63,366 nucleotides of DNA, from positions 1 through 63,366 of the forward strand of contig CAJUCI010000015.1 in assembly GCA_910584825.1 (NCBI GenBank). Direction: 5' to 3'. The DNA is from an uncultured Duncaniella sp. (GTDB lineage: Bacteria > Bacteroidota > Bacteroidia > Bacteroidales > Muribaculaceae). Position 1 is the first letter of the stretch, and every line of letters starts with the position of its first letter. Below the pieces are notes generated by a model, which saw only the letters and a list, made by a program, of their open reading frames with translations, did not search any database and was not told where the DNA came from. This document shows, one piece after another, positions 45,194 to 53,410 of this stretch. A program made the translations under genes and the position numbers.

Positions 45194-46936
45194 TTATACC
45201 TTAATCTCCTGCAGCGGGGCCGGGTTGAGGTAGCCGATATGGCCCGACTCTGCGCCCGAGTCGGCGGCGAGCTGCACGTCTATCAGGCACGGCTTCTTGC
45301 TTGCGATGCTCTCGGTGAGAGCCTTGGTCAGCTCTTCGGGCGTCTGCACGTAATAGGTCTGCGCGCCGAATGCCTCGCCGAGCTTATCGTAGCGGGCGTT
45401 GATGTCGAGAGTGGTAGGAGCGGGGTCAGTGGTCTTGTCCATAGGCTCGCCGGCACCGTTATATATACCGCCGTTGTTGAGGATGATGACCGTTACCGGC
45501 AGTTTGAAGCGGCATATGGTCGAGAAGTCCATGCCCGAGAAACCGAATGCCGAGTCACCCTCCACGGCTACTACCTGCTTGCCTGTGCCGACGGCCGCAC
45601 CGATGGCCGAGCCTATGCCCATGCCCATGATGGCCCATGTGGCGCAGTCCACGCGGTGACGCGGTAGCGACATGTTTACGGCATCGCGCACATCGTCGAG
45701 CGTGTTGGCACCCTCGTTTACCAGTATGATGTCAGGATTGGCCTCGAGTATAGGCTTGATGGCTCCGATGGCGGTCCAGTGGTCCATAGGCATGGCCGAC
45801 TTGTTGGCTGTCAGTCGTGCCTGGAATTTGACAGCCTTCTCCTTGGTTTCGGCCTGGAGTGCGGGCACCCATGCGGGGTCGGCACTCATCTTCGCGCCCT
45901 CCATCTTGGCAAGGATAGCGTCAAGGGCGAGACCCATGTCGCCTACGACGGGCGCGGCGATAGGAACGTTCACGTCCATCTCCTGCGGCTCCACGTCGAG
46001 CTGGATAAACTTCATTGCGGGGTTCCACTTCCCCTTGCCGAACGACAGCAGCCAGTTGAGGCGTGCGCCTATCATCATCACCACATCGGCCTTCTCCATG
46101 ATGGTCGAGCGGCACGACAGCGCGCTGAGCGGGCCGTCGTCGGGCATAAGACCCTTGGCCATAGACATCGGGAAGTAGGGGATGTTGTACTTTTCGATGA
46201 GTGTCTTGATTTTGTCATCGACCTGCGCATATGCCGCGCCCTTGCCTAAAAGTATGGCAGGATGCTTGGCCGAGGTTAGAATCTCTACTGCGCGGTCCAC
46301 CGCCTCCTGATTGGGGGCTACGGGCGAGTAGACATCCACAGGCTTGTAGAGCAGCTTCTCGGCATCCTCGCGGTTCATAATCTGACCGAGTGCGGGGGTG
46401 GTCATGTCGATATACACACCACCGGGGCGGCCCGAGACGGCTGCCCTGTAGGCACGTGCGACGGCCGAAGGTATATCCTCGGCCTTGCTGCAGCGGAATG
46501 CTGCCTTAACGACAGGTTTGGCGGTATTGAACTGGTCGAGCTGCTCATATGTGCCCATGTTCATGTCCACCATAGTCGGGTCGGATGCGCCCGAAATCTG
46601 AATCATAGGATAGCAGTTGACCGTAGCGTTGGCTGTGGCGGTCAGTCCGTTCATGAATCCGAGCGACGATACGGTCATGAGCACGCCCGGCTTGCGTGTG
46701 AGGAATCCCTCGGTGGCGGCGGCCATGCCGGCCTGCTGCTCGTGGCGGAATCCCACGAAACGGATGCCCTGACCCTGTATCAGATAAGCGGCCTCGGTGA
46801 TAGGAATGCCCACAAGGCCGTAGACGTTCTTTATGCCCACGTTCTCAAGTGCACGCGCAAGTATGTACATGCCGGTGACCTGCTCGGGAAAATGCGGAGC
46901 ATTAGCCGCGGGAGTAGTATTGTTGGTTGTTGCCAT
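45194..46936 (-). CDS. oxc: Oxalyl-CoA decarboxylase
   Basis: A 580-residue thiamine diphosphate enzyme that converts oxalyl-CoA to formyl-CoA and CO2. The start at 46936 (MATTNNTTPAANAPHFPEQV) is chosen; the longer frame begins at a poorer site. Features are VGFRHEQQAGMAAATEGF (with the conserved Glu), NCYPMIQISGASD, a central domain (HPAILLGKGAAYAQVDD) and the ThDP/Mg segment VEGDSAFGFSGMDFSTI...LNNGGIY. Length and motif order match Oxc rather than acetolactate synthase. It is flanked by frc and the AEC permease. Confidence 0.93.
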   Translation of the reverse strand: MATTNNTTPAANAPHFPEQVTGMYILARALENVGIKNVYGLVGIPITEAAYLIQGQGIRFVGFRHEQQAGMAAATEGFLTRKPGVLMTVSSLGFMNGLTATANATVNCYPMIQISGASDPTMVDMNMGTYEQLDQFNTAKPVVKAAFRCSKAEDIPSAVARAYRAAVSGRPGGVYIDMTTPALGQIMNREDAEKLLYKPVDVYSPVAPNQEAVDRAVEILTSAKHPAILLGKGAAYAQVDDKIKTLIEKYNIPYFPMSMAKGLMPDDGPLSALSCRSTIMEKADVVMMIGARLNWLLSFGKGKWNPAMKFIQLDVEPQEMDVNVPIAAPVVGDMGLALDAILAKMEGAKMSADPAWVPALQAETKEKAVKFQARLTANKSAMPMDHWTAIGAIKPILEANPDIILVNEGANTLDDVRDAVNMSLPRHRVDCATWAIMGMGIGSAIGAAVGTGKQVVAVEGDSAFGFSGMDFSTICRFKLPVTVIILNNGGIYNGAGEPMDKTTDPAPTTLDINARYDKLGEAFGAQTYYVQTPEELTKALTESIASKKPCLIDVQLAADSGAESGHIGYLNPAPLQEIKV

Positions 46937-46972
46937 GATTGAAGAGTTAGAGAGAGTTATAATATATAAGTA

Positions 46973-47034
46973 AAGAGGGGACAACCGTCAATCAGTTCTC
47001 GGATGTCGAGACAATCGACCAATTGTCCCCTCTT
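46973..47034. terminator. Hairpin between frc and oxc
   Basis: AAGAGGGGACAA (46973-46984) pairs perfectly with TTGTCCCCTCTT (47023-47034) across a 38-nt loop. On the minus strand it is followed by TACTTATATA. It lies 40 nt after the frc stop and may limit read-through into oxc. Confidence 0.65.
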
Positions 47035-47074
47035 CTCTTTTATGCTTCGTAAGTTGAATCTCTGTGATTGGGCC

Positions 47075-48373
47075 TTAAGCCTTCGGGGCGGCGGGCATTG
47101 GAGCGGTGGTGCCGTTCTTGGCAAACTCGGCAATCTGCTCGTCGGTATATCCGTAGCTCTTGAGCACCTCGGCGGTGTTGCCTCCAAGCTCGGGACACGG
47201 GCCGTAGGTAGGCTGGAAGTTGCTCATGGTGAAGGGGACGCCCACGGTGACGAACTCACCTATCTTGCCGCCCTGATTAATCTTGACGAGGGTGTTGCCG
47301 TCATAGAGCGACTGGTCGTTCATAATCTCCTTGGTCGACATCACAGGGCCTACAGGCACGCCTGCCTTCGAGAGAAGGTCGGTGACCTCATATTTGTCCT
47401 TGGTGATGGTGAACGATTCGATACGCTTGATGATTTCCTGTTTGTGGCGGTCACGCGCATCGGCGGTGTTGAAGTCGGGGTTGGTGAGCCAGTCCTCGAA
47501 TCCGAGAGCCTTGCATGCCAGCTCGAAATCTTTGGCTCCGCGCTGGAGGATTACATATACGTAAGCGTTGGGGTCAGTCTCCCAGCCCTTGCACTTATAG
47601 GTCCATCCGAGCACGCCCGAGCCCTCCTGGTTGCCGCTTCGGGGAACGAAGTCGCCAAACTTTCCGTCGGGATACTGCGGGAACTGTGTAAGATAGCCGA
47701 TACGGTCGAGGGTGAGCTGGTCACGGGTCTTGATACGGCAGAGGTTAAGACATGCGTTGTGCATCGACTGATATACGTAGCAGCCTTCGCCTGTCTTCTC
47801 GCGCTGCACGAGGGCGGCGAGGATACCGATGGCCGTGTGCATACCTGTGTTGGAGTCGCCGAGGGCGGCACCGCTCTGCGTAGGCACGTCATTGTCGCCG
47901 GTCCACCATCCGGTGGTCGACGCTGCGCCGGCTGTCACCTGTGCCACAGGCTCGTAAGCCTTGAGGTCCTTGAATTTTGACGATACAGGGAATCCCTTGA
48001 TTGTCGCGTAGATACATTTGGGGTTGAGCTTGTGGACGGTGTCCCAGTCAAAGCCGAGCTTGTCCATAGCTCCCGGGTGAAGATTCTCCACAAATACGTC
48101 GGCCGACTGAATCAGCTTGGTCAGGATAGCCTTGCCGTCAGGGGTCTTGGCGTTAAGGGTCAGTGATTTCTTATCTGAATTGAGCTGCAGGAAGTAGTAG
48201 CTCGGGCAGTCAGGGTCAAACTGCAACTCGTTACGGGTTGCATCGCCTACGCCCGGTCGTTCGATTTTGATGACTTCGGCTCCAAGCCATGCAAGGAGCT
48301 GAGTACATGAAGGGCCTGACTGGACTTCGGTGAAGTCAATTACCTTGATTCCTTGGAGAGGTGCGGTGTTCAT
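47075..48373 (-). CDS. frc: Formyl-CoA:oxalate CoA-transferase
   Basis: A 432-residue family III CoA-transferase that moves CoA from formyl-CoA to oxalate, supplying oxalyl-CoA for Oxc. The family start LQGIKVIDFTEVQSGPSCTQ and GAEVIKIERPGVGD are clear. The catalytic Asp lies in QSGAALGDSNTGMH (about 173). PRSGNQEGSGVLGWTYKCKG near 240-260 corresponds to the glycine-loop region. Length (O. formigenes Frc is about 428) and the adjacent oxc make frc much more likely than CaiB or another family member. It is first of the oxalate genes on the minus strand. Confidence 0.93.
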   Translation of the reverse strand: MNTAPLQGIKVIDFTEVQSGPSCTQLLAWLGAEVIKIERPGVGDATRNELQFDPDCPSYYFLQLNSDKKSLTLNAKTPDGKAILTKLIQSADVFVENLHPGAMDKLGFDWDTVHKLNPKCIYATIKGFPVSSKFKDLKAYEPVAQVTAGAASTTGWWTGDNDVPTQSGAALGDSNTGMHTAIGILAALVQREKTGEGCYVYQSMHNACLNLCRIKTRDQLTLDRIGYLTQFPQYPDGKFGDFVPRSGNQEGSGVLGWTYKCKGWETDPNAYVYVILQRGAKDFELACKALGFEDWLTNPDFNTADARDRHKQEIIKRIESFTITKDKYEVTDLLSKAGVPVGPVMSTKEIMNDQSLYDGNTLVKINQGGKIGEFVTVGVPFTMSNFQPTYGPCPELGGNTAEVLKSYGYTDEQIAEFAKNGTTAPMPAAPKA

Positions 48374-48562
48374 AATAATAGTGTTTGTGTAATTGTATTG
48401 ATGATATAATCTTGATATTTCCTACGTTGTAATTTTCAATGTTTCTATTGATAGAACAATATGGGGCGGAAAAAGTTGGGTGTCACCGTTGACATGGTTA
48501 AAGACAATGGTTAACAACTGTTAAAATACTCCGCAATATTTGGCGGACTCAAAAAAACTGTC
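48374..48562. other. Non-coding gap between frc and the tRNA promoter
   Basis: About 190 bp of AT-rich sequence between the divergent frc gene and the tRNA cluster. I found no CAAAnnTA (minus-strand -7) for frc here, so its promoter is not assigned. Confidence 0.4.
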
Positions 48563-48570
48563 TACCTTTG
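48539..48570 (+). promoter_or_regulatory. Promoter of the tRNA cluster
   Basis: TTTG at 48539-48542 and TACCTTTG at 48563-48570 are spaced by 20 nt. Transcription would start near 48577, about 37 nt before the first tRNA. Confidence 0.65.
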
Positions 48571-48613
48571 CATCGCAAAAAGGGAAAGTGCCCATCGGCA
48601 ACCACCCGCCAAC

Positions 48614-48686
48614 GCGAAAATAGCTCAGTTGGTAGAGCACAACCTTGCCAAGGTTGGGGTCGCGGGTTCGAGTCCCGTTTTTCGCT
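48614..48686 (+). tRNA. tRNA-Gly (GCC), copy 1
   Basis: 73 nt; acceptor arms GCGAAAA and TTTTCGC, D arm GCTC..GAGC, anticodon GCC at 48647-48649, T arm GCGGG-TTCGAGT-CCCGT. CCA is not encoded. Confidence 0.97.
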
Positions 48687-48746
48687 CAAAGAGAACATTT
48701 AGACATTCTTTTCAGCAGGTTGTCAGGCTCTAAGCCTGCATCATTC

Positions 48747-48819
48747 GCGAAAATAGCTCAGTTGGTAGAGCACAACCTTGCCAAGGTTGGGGTCGCGGGT
48801 TCGAGTCCCGTTTTTCGCT
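48747..48819 (+). tRNA. tRNA-Gly (GCC), copy 2
   Basis: Identical in all 73 nt to copy 1, with anticodon GCC at 48780-48782. A 60-nt spacer separates the two, so they probably share one transcript. CCA is not encoded. Confidence 0.97.
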
Positions 48820-48850
48820 CAAGTTTTTTACCCTCAGTAAAAAAGCCCAT

Positions 48851-48934
48851 GTCCGGGTGGTGGAATTGGTAGACACGCTACTTTGAGGGGGTAGTGGCCG
48901 AAAGGCTGTGTGAGTTCGAATCTCATCTCGGACA
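48851..48934 (+). tRNA. tRNA-Leu (GAG)
   Basis: 84 nt with a long variable arm (GTGGCCGAAAGGCTGT). Acceptor GTCCGGG pairs with CTCGGAC; anticodon GAG at 48885-48887; T arm GTGAG-TTCGAAT-CTCAT. CCA is not encoded. Confidence 0.95.
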
Positions 48935-48940
48935 CCTCGA

Positions 48941-48983
48941 AAATCCGCAAGATATTGACTGTTTCAATTCTTGCGGATTTTTC
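48941..48983 (+). terminator. Terminator of the tRNA cluster
   Basis: AAATCCGCAAGA (48941-48952) pairs with TCTTGCGGATTT (48969-48980), 12 bp with a 16-nt loop, running into TTTTT. It begins 7 nt after tRNA-Leu. Confidence 0.75.
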
Positions 48984-49070
48984 TATATATATTCTAATGT
49001 GCCTGGCGGCAAAATTGATGTCGCGGCATATTTCACCACCTTAAATTACGACCTTAATTATATGTAGACG

Positions 49071-49529
49071 ATGAGACGTGTATTCGTATTGCTCTTTCTT
49101 GCTCTTGCCTTCGGGGTGTTTTATGCCGGGGCAAACAGGTCTGCCGTGATGGCGGCGGTGGATAATTATGCTGCCGACTACTCCGATTCTACCGAAAATT
49201 TTTCTGCTGTCATAGCATTTGACAGCACAGTGGTCAATCTCGGGGAGGTCGATGTGGCCGATGAAGGGCGCACGTGCGTCTTTCAGTTCAGAAACACGGG
49301 CAATGCTCCGTTGGTGCTGACCTATGTCCACGCCTCGTGCGGGTGTATGCGACTCACTTATCCCCGTCATCCCATAGCCCCCGGCGACTCGGGGCGGATT
49401 TCGGTGGTGCTCTCACCCGCCTCTTTGCCCCGCGGTGACTTCAAGCGGGGAGTGCTTGTGCGTTCCAATGCCGTGAATGGCAAGGCCGTGCTTAATGTCG
49501 TTGGCAAAATCATAGAGCGTATTCAGTAA
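49071..49529 (+). CDS. DUF1573 exported protein
   Basis: A 152-residue protein with an N-terminal hydrophobic anchor or signal (VFVLLFLALAFGVFYAGA). The DUF1573 core is clear: VVNLGEVDVADEGRTCVFQFRNTGNAPLVL followed by the Cys pair in HASCGCMRLTYP and IAPGDSGRISVVL, an Ig-like (ASPM/MSP-type) fold widespread in Bacteroidetes. The molecular role is unknown. It stands alone after the tRNA terminator. Confidence 0.85.
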   Translation: MRRVFVLLFLALAFGVFYAGANRSAVMAAVDNYAADYSDSTENFSAVIAFDSTVVNLGEVDVADEGRTCVFQFRNTGNAPLVLTYVHASCGCMRLTYPRHPIAPGDSGRISVVLSPASLPRGDFKRGVLVRSNAVNGKAVLNVVGKIIERIQ

Positions 49530-49615
49530 ACGTAGAATAAAATTCTACAATTACCCCCCCGTGGACGATTTTTTTACAAAATGGGCGTATGGCATGATTT
49601 TTAACGGTTTAGGAC

Positions 49616-49646
49616 TTGCGATAATAGTGATATATTCTTAATTTTG
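49616..49646 (+). promoter_or_regulatory. Promoter of the orphan secreted protein
   Basis: TTG at 49616-49618 and TAATTTTG at 49639-49646, 20 nt apart. Transcription would start near 49653, about 50 nt before the ATG. Confidence 0.65.
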
Positions 49647-49702
49647 CATAATTCCAGATACATTGCAAGAAAAGTCATTATTATCACAATCTTAAAACGC
49701 TT

Positions 49703-51079
49703 ATGAAAAAAATTTTACTACCATTGTTTGCGGTAGGTATGTGTGTGGCTCCTGCATTTGCCCAGGATTACGGCACTACCCCCGAGACTGCAGTTCCGTT
49801 TCCCACTGGAATGGGGTGGTTTGTTCCCGACCTGTCGGCTGTTCCCTCTGAAGTGTGGTTCACTTATACCCCGACAGCAAATGTTATGTGGGGGGCTGCA
49901 CCCGGTAATAACCCTACATTAGGAAAGCAGGTATGGGTATATCTTTGTGACGGAGGCCAGGAAGCATTCCAGCGCGACGGCTCGGAAGGCACTGACAGCT
50001 ATGCTTTGCTTTCCGGACGTAAGTATCTCGTGAAAATCACACCCAAAGAGACCGGTTCATACTGTATGTTCTCCACTCCTTTCCCCCCGGCTTGGGAGGG
50101 AATGTATAAGTATTATCCCATGCCTCTGCCCGCATATTCAGGTGAGGCGAGGACAGTTCAGCCCGGTGAGACCAAGTGGTTCCTTTACGAGGCTCCTTAT
50201 GCATCTCAGATTACCACCAATACGACTGCATCGTTTGGCATGGCTCCCGATATGAATATCGAGAAGGTTGAGGCTATTCATATTGAATGTCCCGGTGGCT
50301 CAAGTGTCGGCACCGGCATGATGGGCCCGTATGTTAAGGCCGGTATGAACGTGATTGGTGTTACCGTCTCTTCTACCGCTACTGAGGCATCGCAGTTCCA
50401 GCTTTCGGTCAACGCTATGGTGACATTGAATTGCGCTAATAATTTTAGCCGTTCAGTCGGACTTGTGCTTGACACGCCCACATCTTATCCTGATTCTTAC
50501 TATACTGTTGATAAATATTTCACTGTTCCTGAGGATGGTGATTATACATTTATCAATCATGGCGCGAAAGGCACTCTCCTGAATGTTGGTGATGTCAAGG
50601 TTGTCGATGGAATTGACGGTCTTGGCAATCCCAAGAAAATCTACGAATGTGATTGGACCAATATTAAGACAGCCACAGTCGGTGAGAATGACGCTATGAT
50701 TGCTCTCACCGGCCTCACCAAAGGTCAGATTATAGCTGTCCAGTCCGATGCGTTTGGCGTAATCGGTGAGGGTCCTGCCAATCTTCCTTACCTCAAGGTT
50801 GTTAAGGGCAATCAGTCAGGCATCGCCGACGTTGTTGCCGAGGATGGTAATACTCTCAAGGCCACTGTCGTAGGTGGTAAGCTCAATGTCGAGAGCGTGC
50901 TCCTCGCCTCGGGTGCCGAGGTCGCTGTTTATGACATGCTCGCCCGCAAAGTGGCATCGGCCGTTGCAGCCGACGGCGCAGCAAGCCTCGAAATCAATCT
51001 TGACGTTAACCCCGGCGTATATGTCGTGGTTGTTTACGGCAAGGGCAACTCCGAGTCAGCCAAGATTGCTGTAAAGTAA
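49703..51079 (+). CDS. Secreted protein of unknown function with Por-like tail
   Basis: A 458-residue exported protein. The signal peptide (ILLPLFAVGMCVAPAFA) is followed by two or three beta-sandwich-like segments (AVPFPTGMGWFVPDL, EVWFTYTPTANVMWGAAPG, ETKWFLYEAPYASQITTNTT) and a Por/T9SS-like tail from about 375 (VAVYDMLARKVAS...NPGVYVVVVYGKGNSESAKI). No catalytic or binding motif is recognised. It has its own promoter and terminator, so it is monocistronic. It may be a surface or matrix protein. Confidence 0.7.
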   Translation: MKKILLPLFAVGMCVAPAFAQDYGTTPETAVPFPTGMGWFVPDLSAVPSEVWFTYTPTANVMWGAAPGNNPTLGKQVWVYLCDGGQEAFQRDGSEGTDSYALLSGRKYLVKITPKETGSYCMFSTPFPPAWEGMYKYYPMPLPAYSGEARTVQPGETKWFLYEAPYASQITTNTTASFGMAPDMNIEKVEAIHIECPGGSSVGTGMMGPYVKAGMNVIGVTVSSTATEASQFQLSVNAMVTLNCANNFSRSVGLVLDTPTSYPDSYYTVDKYFTVPEDGDYTFINHGAKGTLLNVGDVKVVDGIDGLGNPKKIYECDWTNIKTATVGENDAMIALTGLTKGQIIAVQSDAFGVIGEGPANLPYLKVVKGNQSGIADVVAEDGNTLKATVVGGKLNVESVLLASGAEVAVYDMLARKVASAVAADGAASLEINLDVNPGVYVVVVYGKGNSESAKIAVK

Positions 51080-51103
51080 TTATTGAATAACTACTGAATA
51101 TTG

Positions 51104-51137
51104 AGGGGGACGCCCGCACTCAGGCGTCCCCCTTTTT
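51104..51137 (+). terminator. Terminator after the 49.7-51.1 kb gene
   Basis: AGGGGGACGCC (51104-51114) pairs with GGCGTCCCCCT (51123-51133), loop of 8 nt, then TTTTT. It isolates the gene from the protease-SusCD locus that follows. Confidence 0.85.
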
Positions 51138-51202
51138 CAAGCTCTATAGGGTAATACGTTTACCTCTGACCTTAGATTCATCAACCGTTAAGCCAGTTAC
51201 CA

Positions 51203-53383
51203 TTGAAATCACACTCATTTCTCCTGTCGGCCGTCCTGCTGATGATTGCAGGCGGAGTCGAGGCCGCCACAGTTGACTCACTGGAGGCGCAGCGCACAGC
51301 ACGCGAATTTTTTGCAAAACGCGGCATACATAAAGACATTATCCTGAGCGACGCTCAGGCCCACAGGTCGCGTGCCTCCGTGAACGCCGACACGCCACCT
51401 TATTATATCTACAACGCCGAGGGTGGGGGATACGTTGTAGTTGCGGGTGACGACCGTGCCCGCACAATTCTTGCATATAGTGACAGCGGAACTCTAAGCC
51501 GTGCATCAATGCCCGAGGCCTGCGCCATGTGGCTTGAGCAGTATGCGCAGCAAATCTATTCACTTTCTGATGACGCCGTGGCTGCTGCGGCTGATTACAT
51601 GACTGTGGCCGGTGACGTGACTGCGGCTGACAGTTTCTATCCCACGGCGGCAGTATCGCCATTGCTCGCAAGCCGCTGGGACCAGAACGACCCCTACAAC
51701 ACTCTGTGTCCTGTGGATTACCGTTCGGGCCGTCTTTCGGCCACCGGCTGTGTGGCTACAGCCACGGCTCAGGTGATGTATTATCACCGTTATCCCGAGC
51801 GTCCTGCGGGGATTGTAACATACGAGGACAAGACCCAGGGCGTGACACGCACACTCGATTTCTCAACCATCCCGTCGTTTGACTGGGCCGATATGACCGA
51901 CACCTATGGAGCGACCTCGACCGAAGCACAGCGTTCAGCCGTGGCCACGCTCATGAAGGCTGTGGGCTATGCCTCCAACATGCAGTATGGCTCGGATGTG
52001 AGCATTGCCTACCATCGCACTGCCGGTGAGGCTCTTGCAAAATATTTCGGCTACGATTCAAACCTGCATTTCTATGAGCGCAGACTTATGTCTGACAAGG
52101 AGTGGATTGACCTCCTGTACGCCGAGCTTAGTGCCGGTCGCCCTGTTATATATGACGGCAAGAACCCTTCAGCCGGACACACATTCGTGTGTGACGGATA
52201 TGACGGTAAAGGGCTGTTTCATTTCAATTGGGGATGGTCAGGTCTGAGCGACGGCTATTTCAGCCTCTCGGCTCTCAATCCCGGCTCGCAGTCGACAGGC
52301 GGCTCTGACGGCGGTTACACCCTCAATCAGTCGATGGTGTGTCACATAGCACCGGCCGGAGCGGATGACTCGCGTGCCCAGACTGACTGGCTCATGACCA
52401 TCTATGACCTCAATCTCGGCGATGCGTCGGCCTATCATGTGGCCTCCAAGACACCGTCGCTTACCACACGTACTGACGATGCCCGGCTCTTCTTCTATAG
52501 TTTCAATAACGGTTTCTCGACTTTTGACGGCGAGGTGTGGGCCGCTGCGACTGACGGCGGTGAGATACGCCCCGTGGTCAAGGCCAACCCCTTCAGCCCT
52601 ATCGCCGGCGGAGGCTATGGCTCGATGATTTTCTCGCTTTTCGAGGCCGGACTTGCCGAGGGGACACACACGATAGAATTCTTCTACCGCCTCGGGGCAT
52701 CCGAAGCATGGCATCCCGTGTCTACCTCGGTCAACGCGCCCTCAGGCTGCTTCGTGACTGTCAAGGGTGATGAGATGACACTTGTGCCCTTTATGCGTGA
52801 CGCCTCGTCGGTAATATTCCAGCCTGCCGGTTCGCTCGGCTACAGCACTATGGATGTGGCTGACTCATCACTTTCGCTCAATGCCTCATCGCTTGCCACC
52901 GTGGCATTTCATGGCCCGGTCTACGGCTATGTCATGCGCAAGGACGGCACACCTTTCCCCGGCTGTCTCGGCGAGAAAATTACGGTCAACGGCATGAACA
53001 ATGTTGTCACCCTCAATGCCGACGGCCTTGAGCTTGAGGCCGGTGACTATCCTCTCTCGATATATGCCGACCCCTACAGGCAGAAACTTTTGGCGAGCGT
53101 GATGCTCCGCGTCACCGACACCAAGAGTGCCATCGCCGACATTGCCGATGACGGGCGCGATGTGGTAGTGGCCGTGACTTCGGGCAATGTGACTGTCTCA
53201 TCCTCATCCCCTGTTTTCGCCGTGACGCTCACCGACATGAGCGGACGCACCCAGATGGCGGTCAACGGCGGCGGAGCGTGTGAGGTGTCGGTTGCAGCCG
53301 ACAGCCTCGCCCCCGGGGTGTATATAGTAACCGTGCGCACTTCCGCCTCGGCCCCTGTAATGAAAAAAGTAATCATACGCTAA
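51203..53383 (+). CDS. Secreted C10 (streptopain-like) cysteine protease
   Basis: A 726-residue exported protease. The start is TTG at 51203: the in-frame stop is ten codons upstream, no ATG intervenes, and a signal peptide (MKSHSFLLSAVLLMIAGGVEA) begins here. A prodomain (about 25-135) has YYIYNAEGGGYVVVAGDDRARTILAYSD. Catalytic Cys183 lies in SATGCVATATAQVM and His326 in AGHTFVCDGYDGKG, with FNWGWSGLSDGYF after. Beta domains and a Por-like tail (VTLTDMSGRT...LAPGVYIVTV) follow. It leads a locus with susC, susD and a thioredoxin gene; digestion of protein for uptake is inferred. Confidence 0.9.
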   Translation: MKSHSFLLSAVLLMIAGGVEAATVDSLEAQRTAREFFAKRGIHKDIILSDAQAHRSRASVNADTPPYYIYNAEGGGYVVVAGDDRARTILAYSDSGTLSRASMPEACAMWLEQYAQQIYSLSDDAVAAAADYMTVAGDVTAADSFYPTAAVSPLLASRWDQNDPYNTLCPVDYRSGRLSATGCVATATAQVMYYHRYPERPAGIVTYEDKTQGVTRTLDFSTIPSFDWADMTDTYGATSTEAQRSAVATLMKAVGYASNMQYGSDVSIAYHRTAGEALAKYFGYDSNLHFYERRLMSDKEWIDLLYAELSAGRPVIYDGKNPSAGHTFVCDGYDGKGLFHFNWGWSGLSDGYFSLSALNPGSQSTGGSDGGYTLNQSMVCHIAPAGADDSRAQTDWLMTIYDLNLGDASAYHVASKTPSLTTRTDDARLFFYSFNNGFSTFDGEVWAAATDGGEIRPVVKANPFSPIAGGGYGSMIFSLFEAGLAEGTHTIEFFYRLGASEAWHPVSTSVNAPSGCFVTVKGDEMTLVPFMRDASSVIFQPAGSLGYSTMDVADSSLSLNASSLATVAFHGPVYGYVMRKDGTPFPGCLGEKITVNGMNNVVTLNADGLELEAGDYPLSIYADPYRQKLLASVMLRVTDTKSAIADIADDGRDVVVAVTSGNVTVSSSSPVFAVTLTDMSGRTQMAVNGGGACEVSVAADSLAPGVYIVTVRTSASAPVMKKVIIR

Positions 53384-53410
53384 ACCATATCTCACGATAA
53401 ATCCAATCTT

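Noticed and set aside
48614..48819. Duplicate tRNA-Gly genes as integration scars
   Set aside because: The two are complete and identical with a short spacer and no integrase nearby, so simple tandem duplication is enough.
48645..48872. A 75-codon open frame across the tRNA cluster
   Set aside because: It lies on tRNA genes and has no protein-like features.
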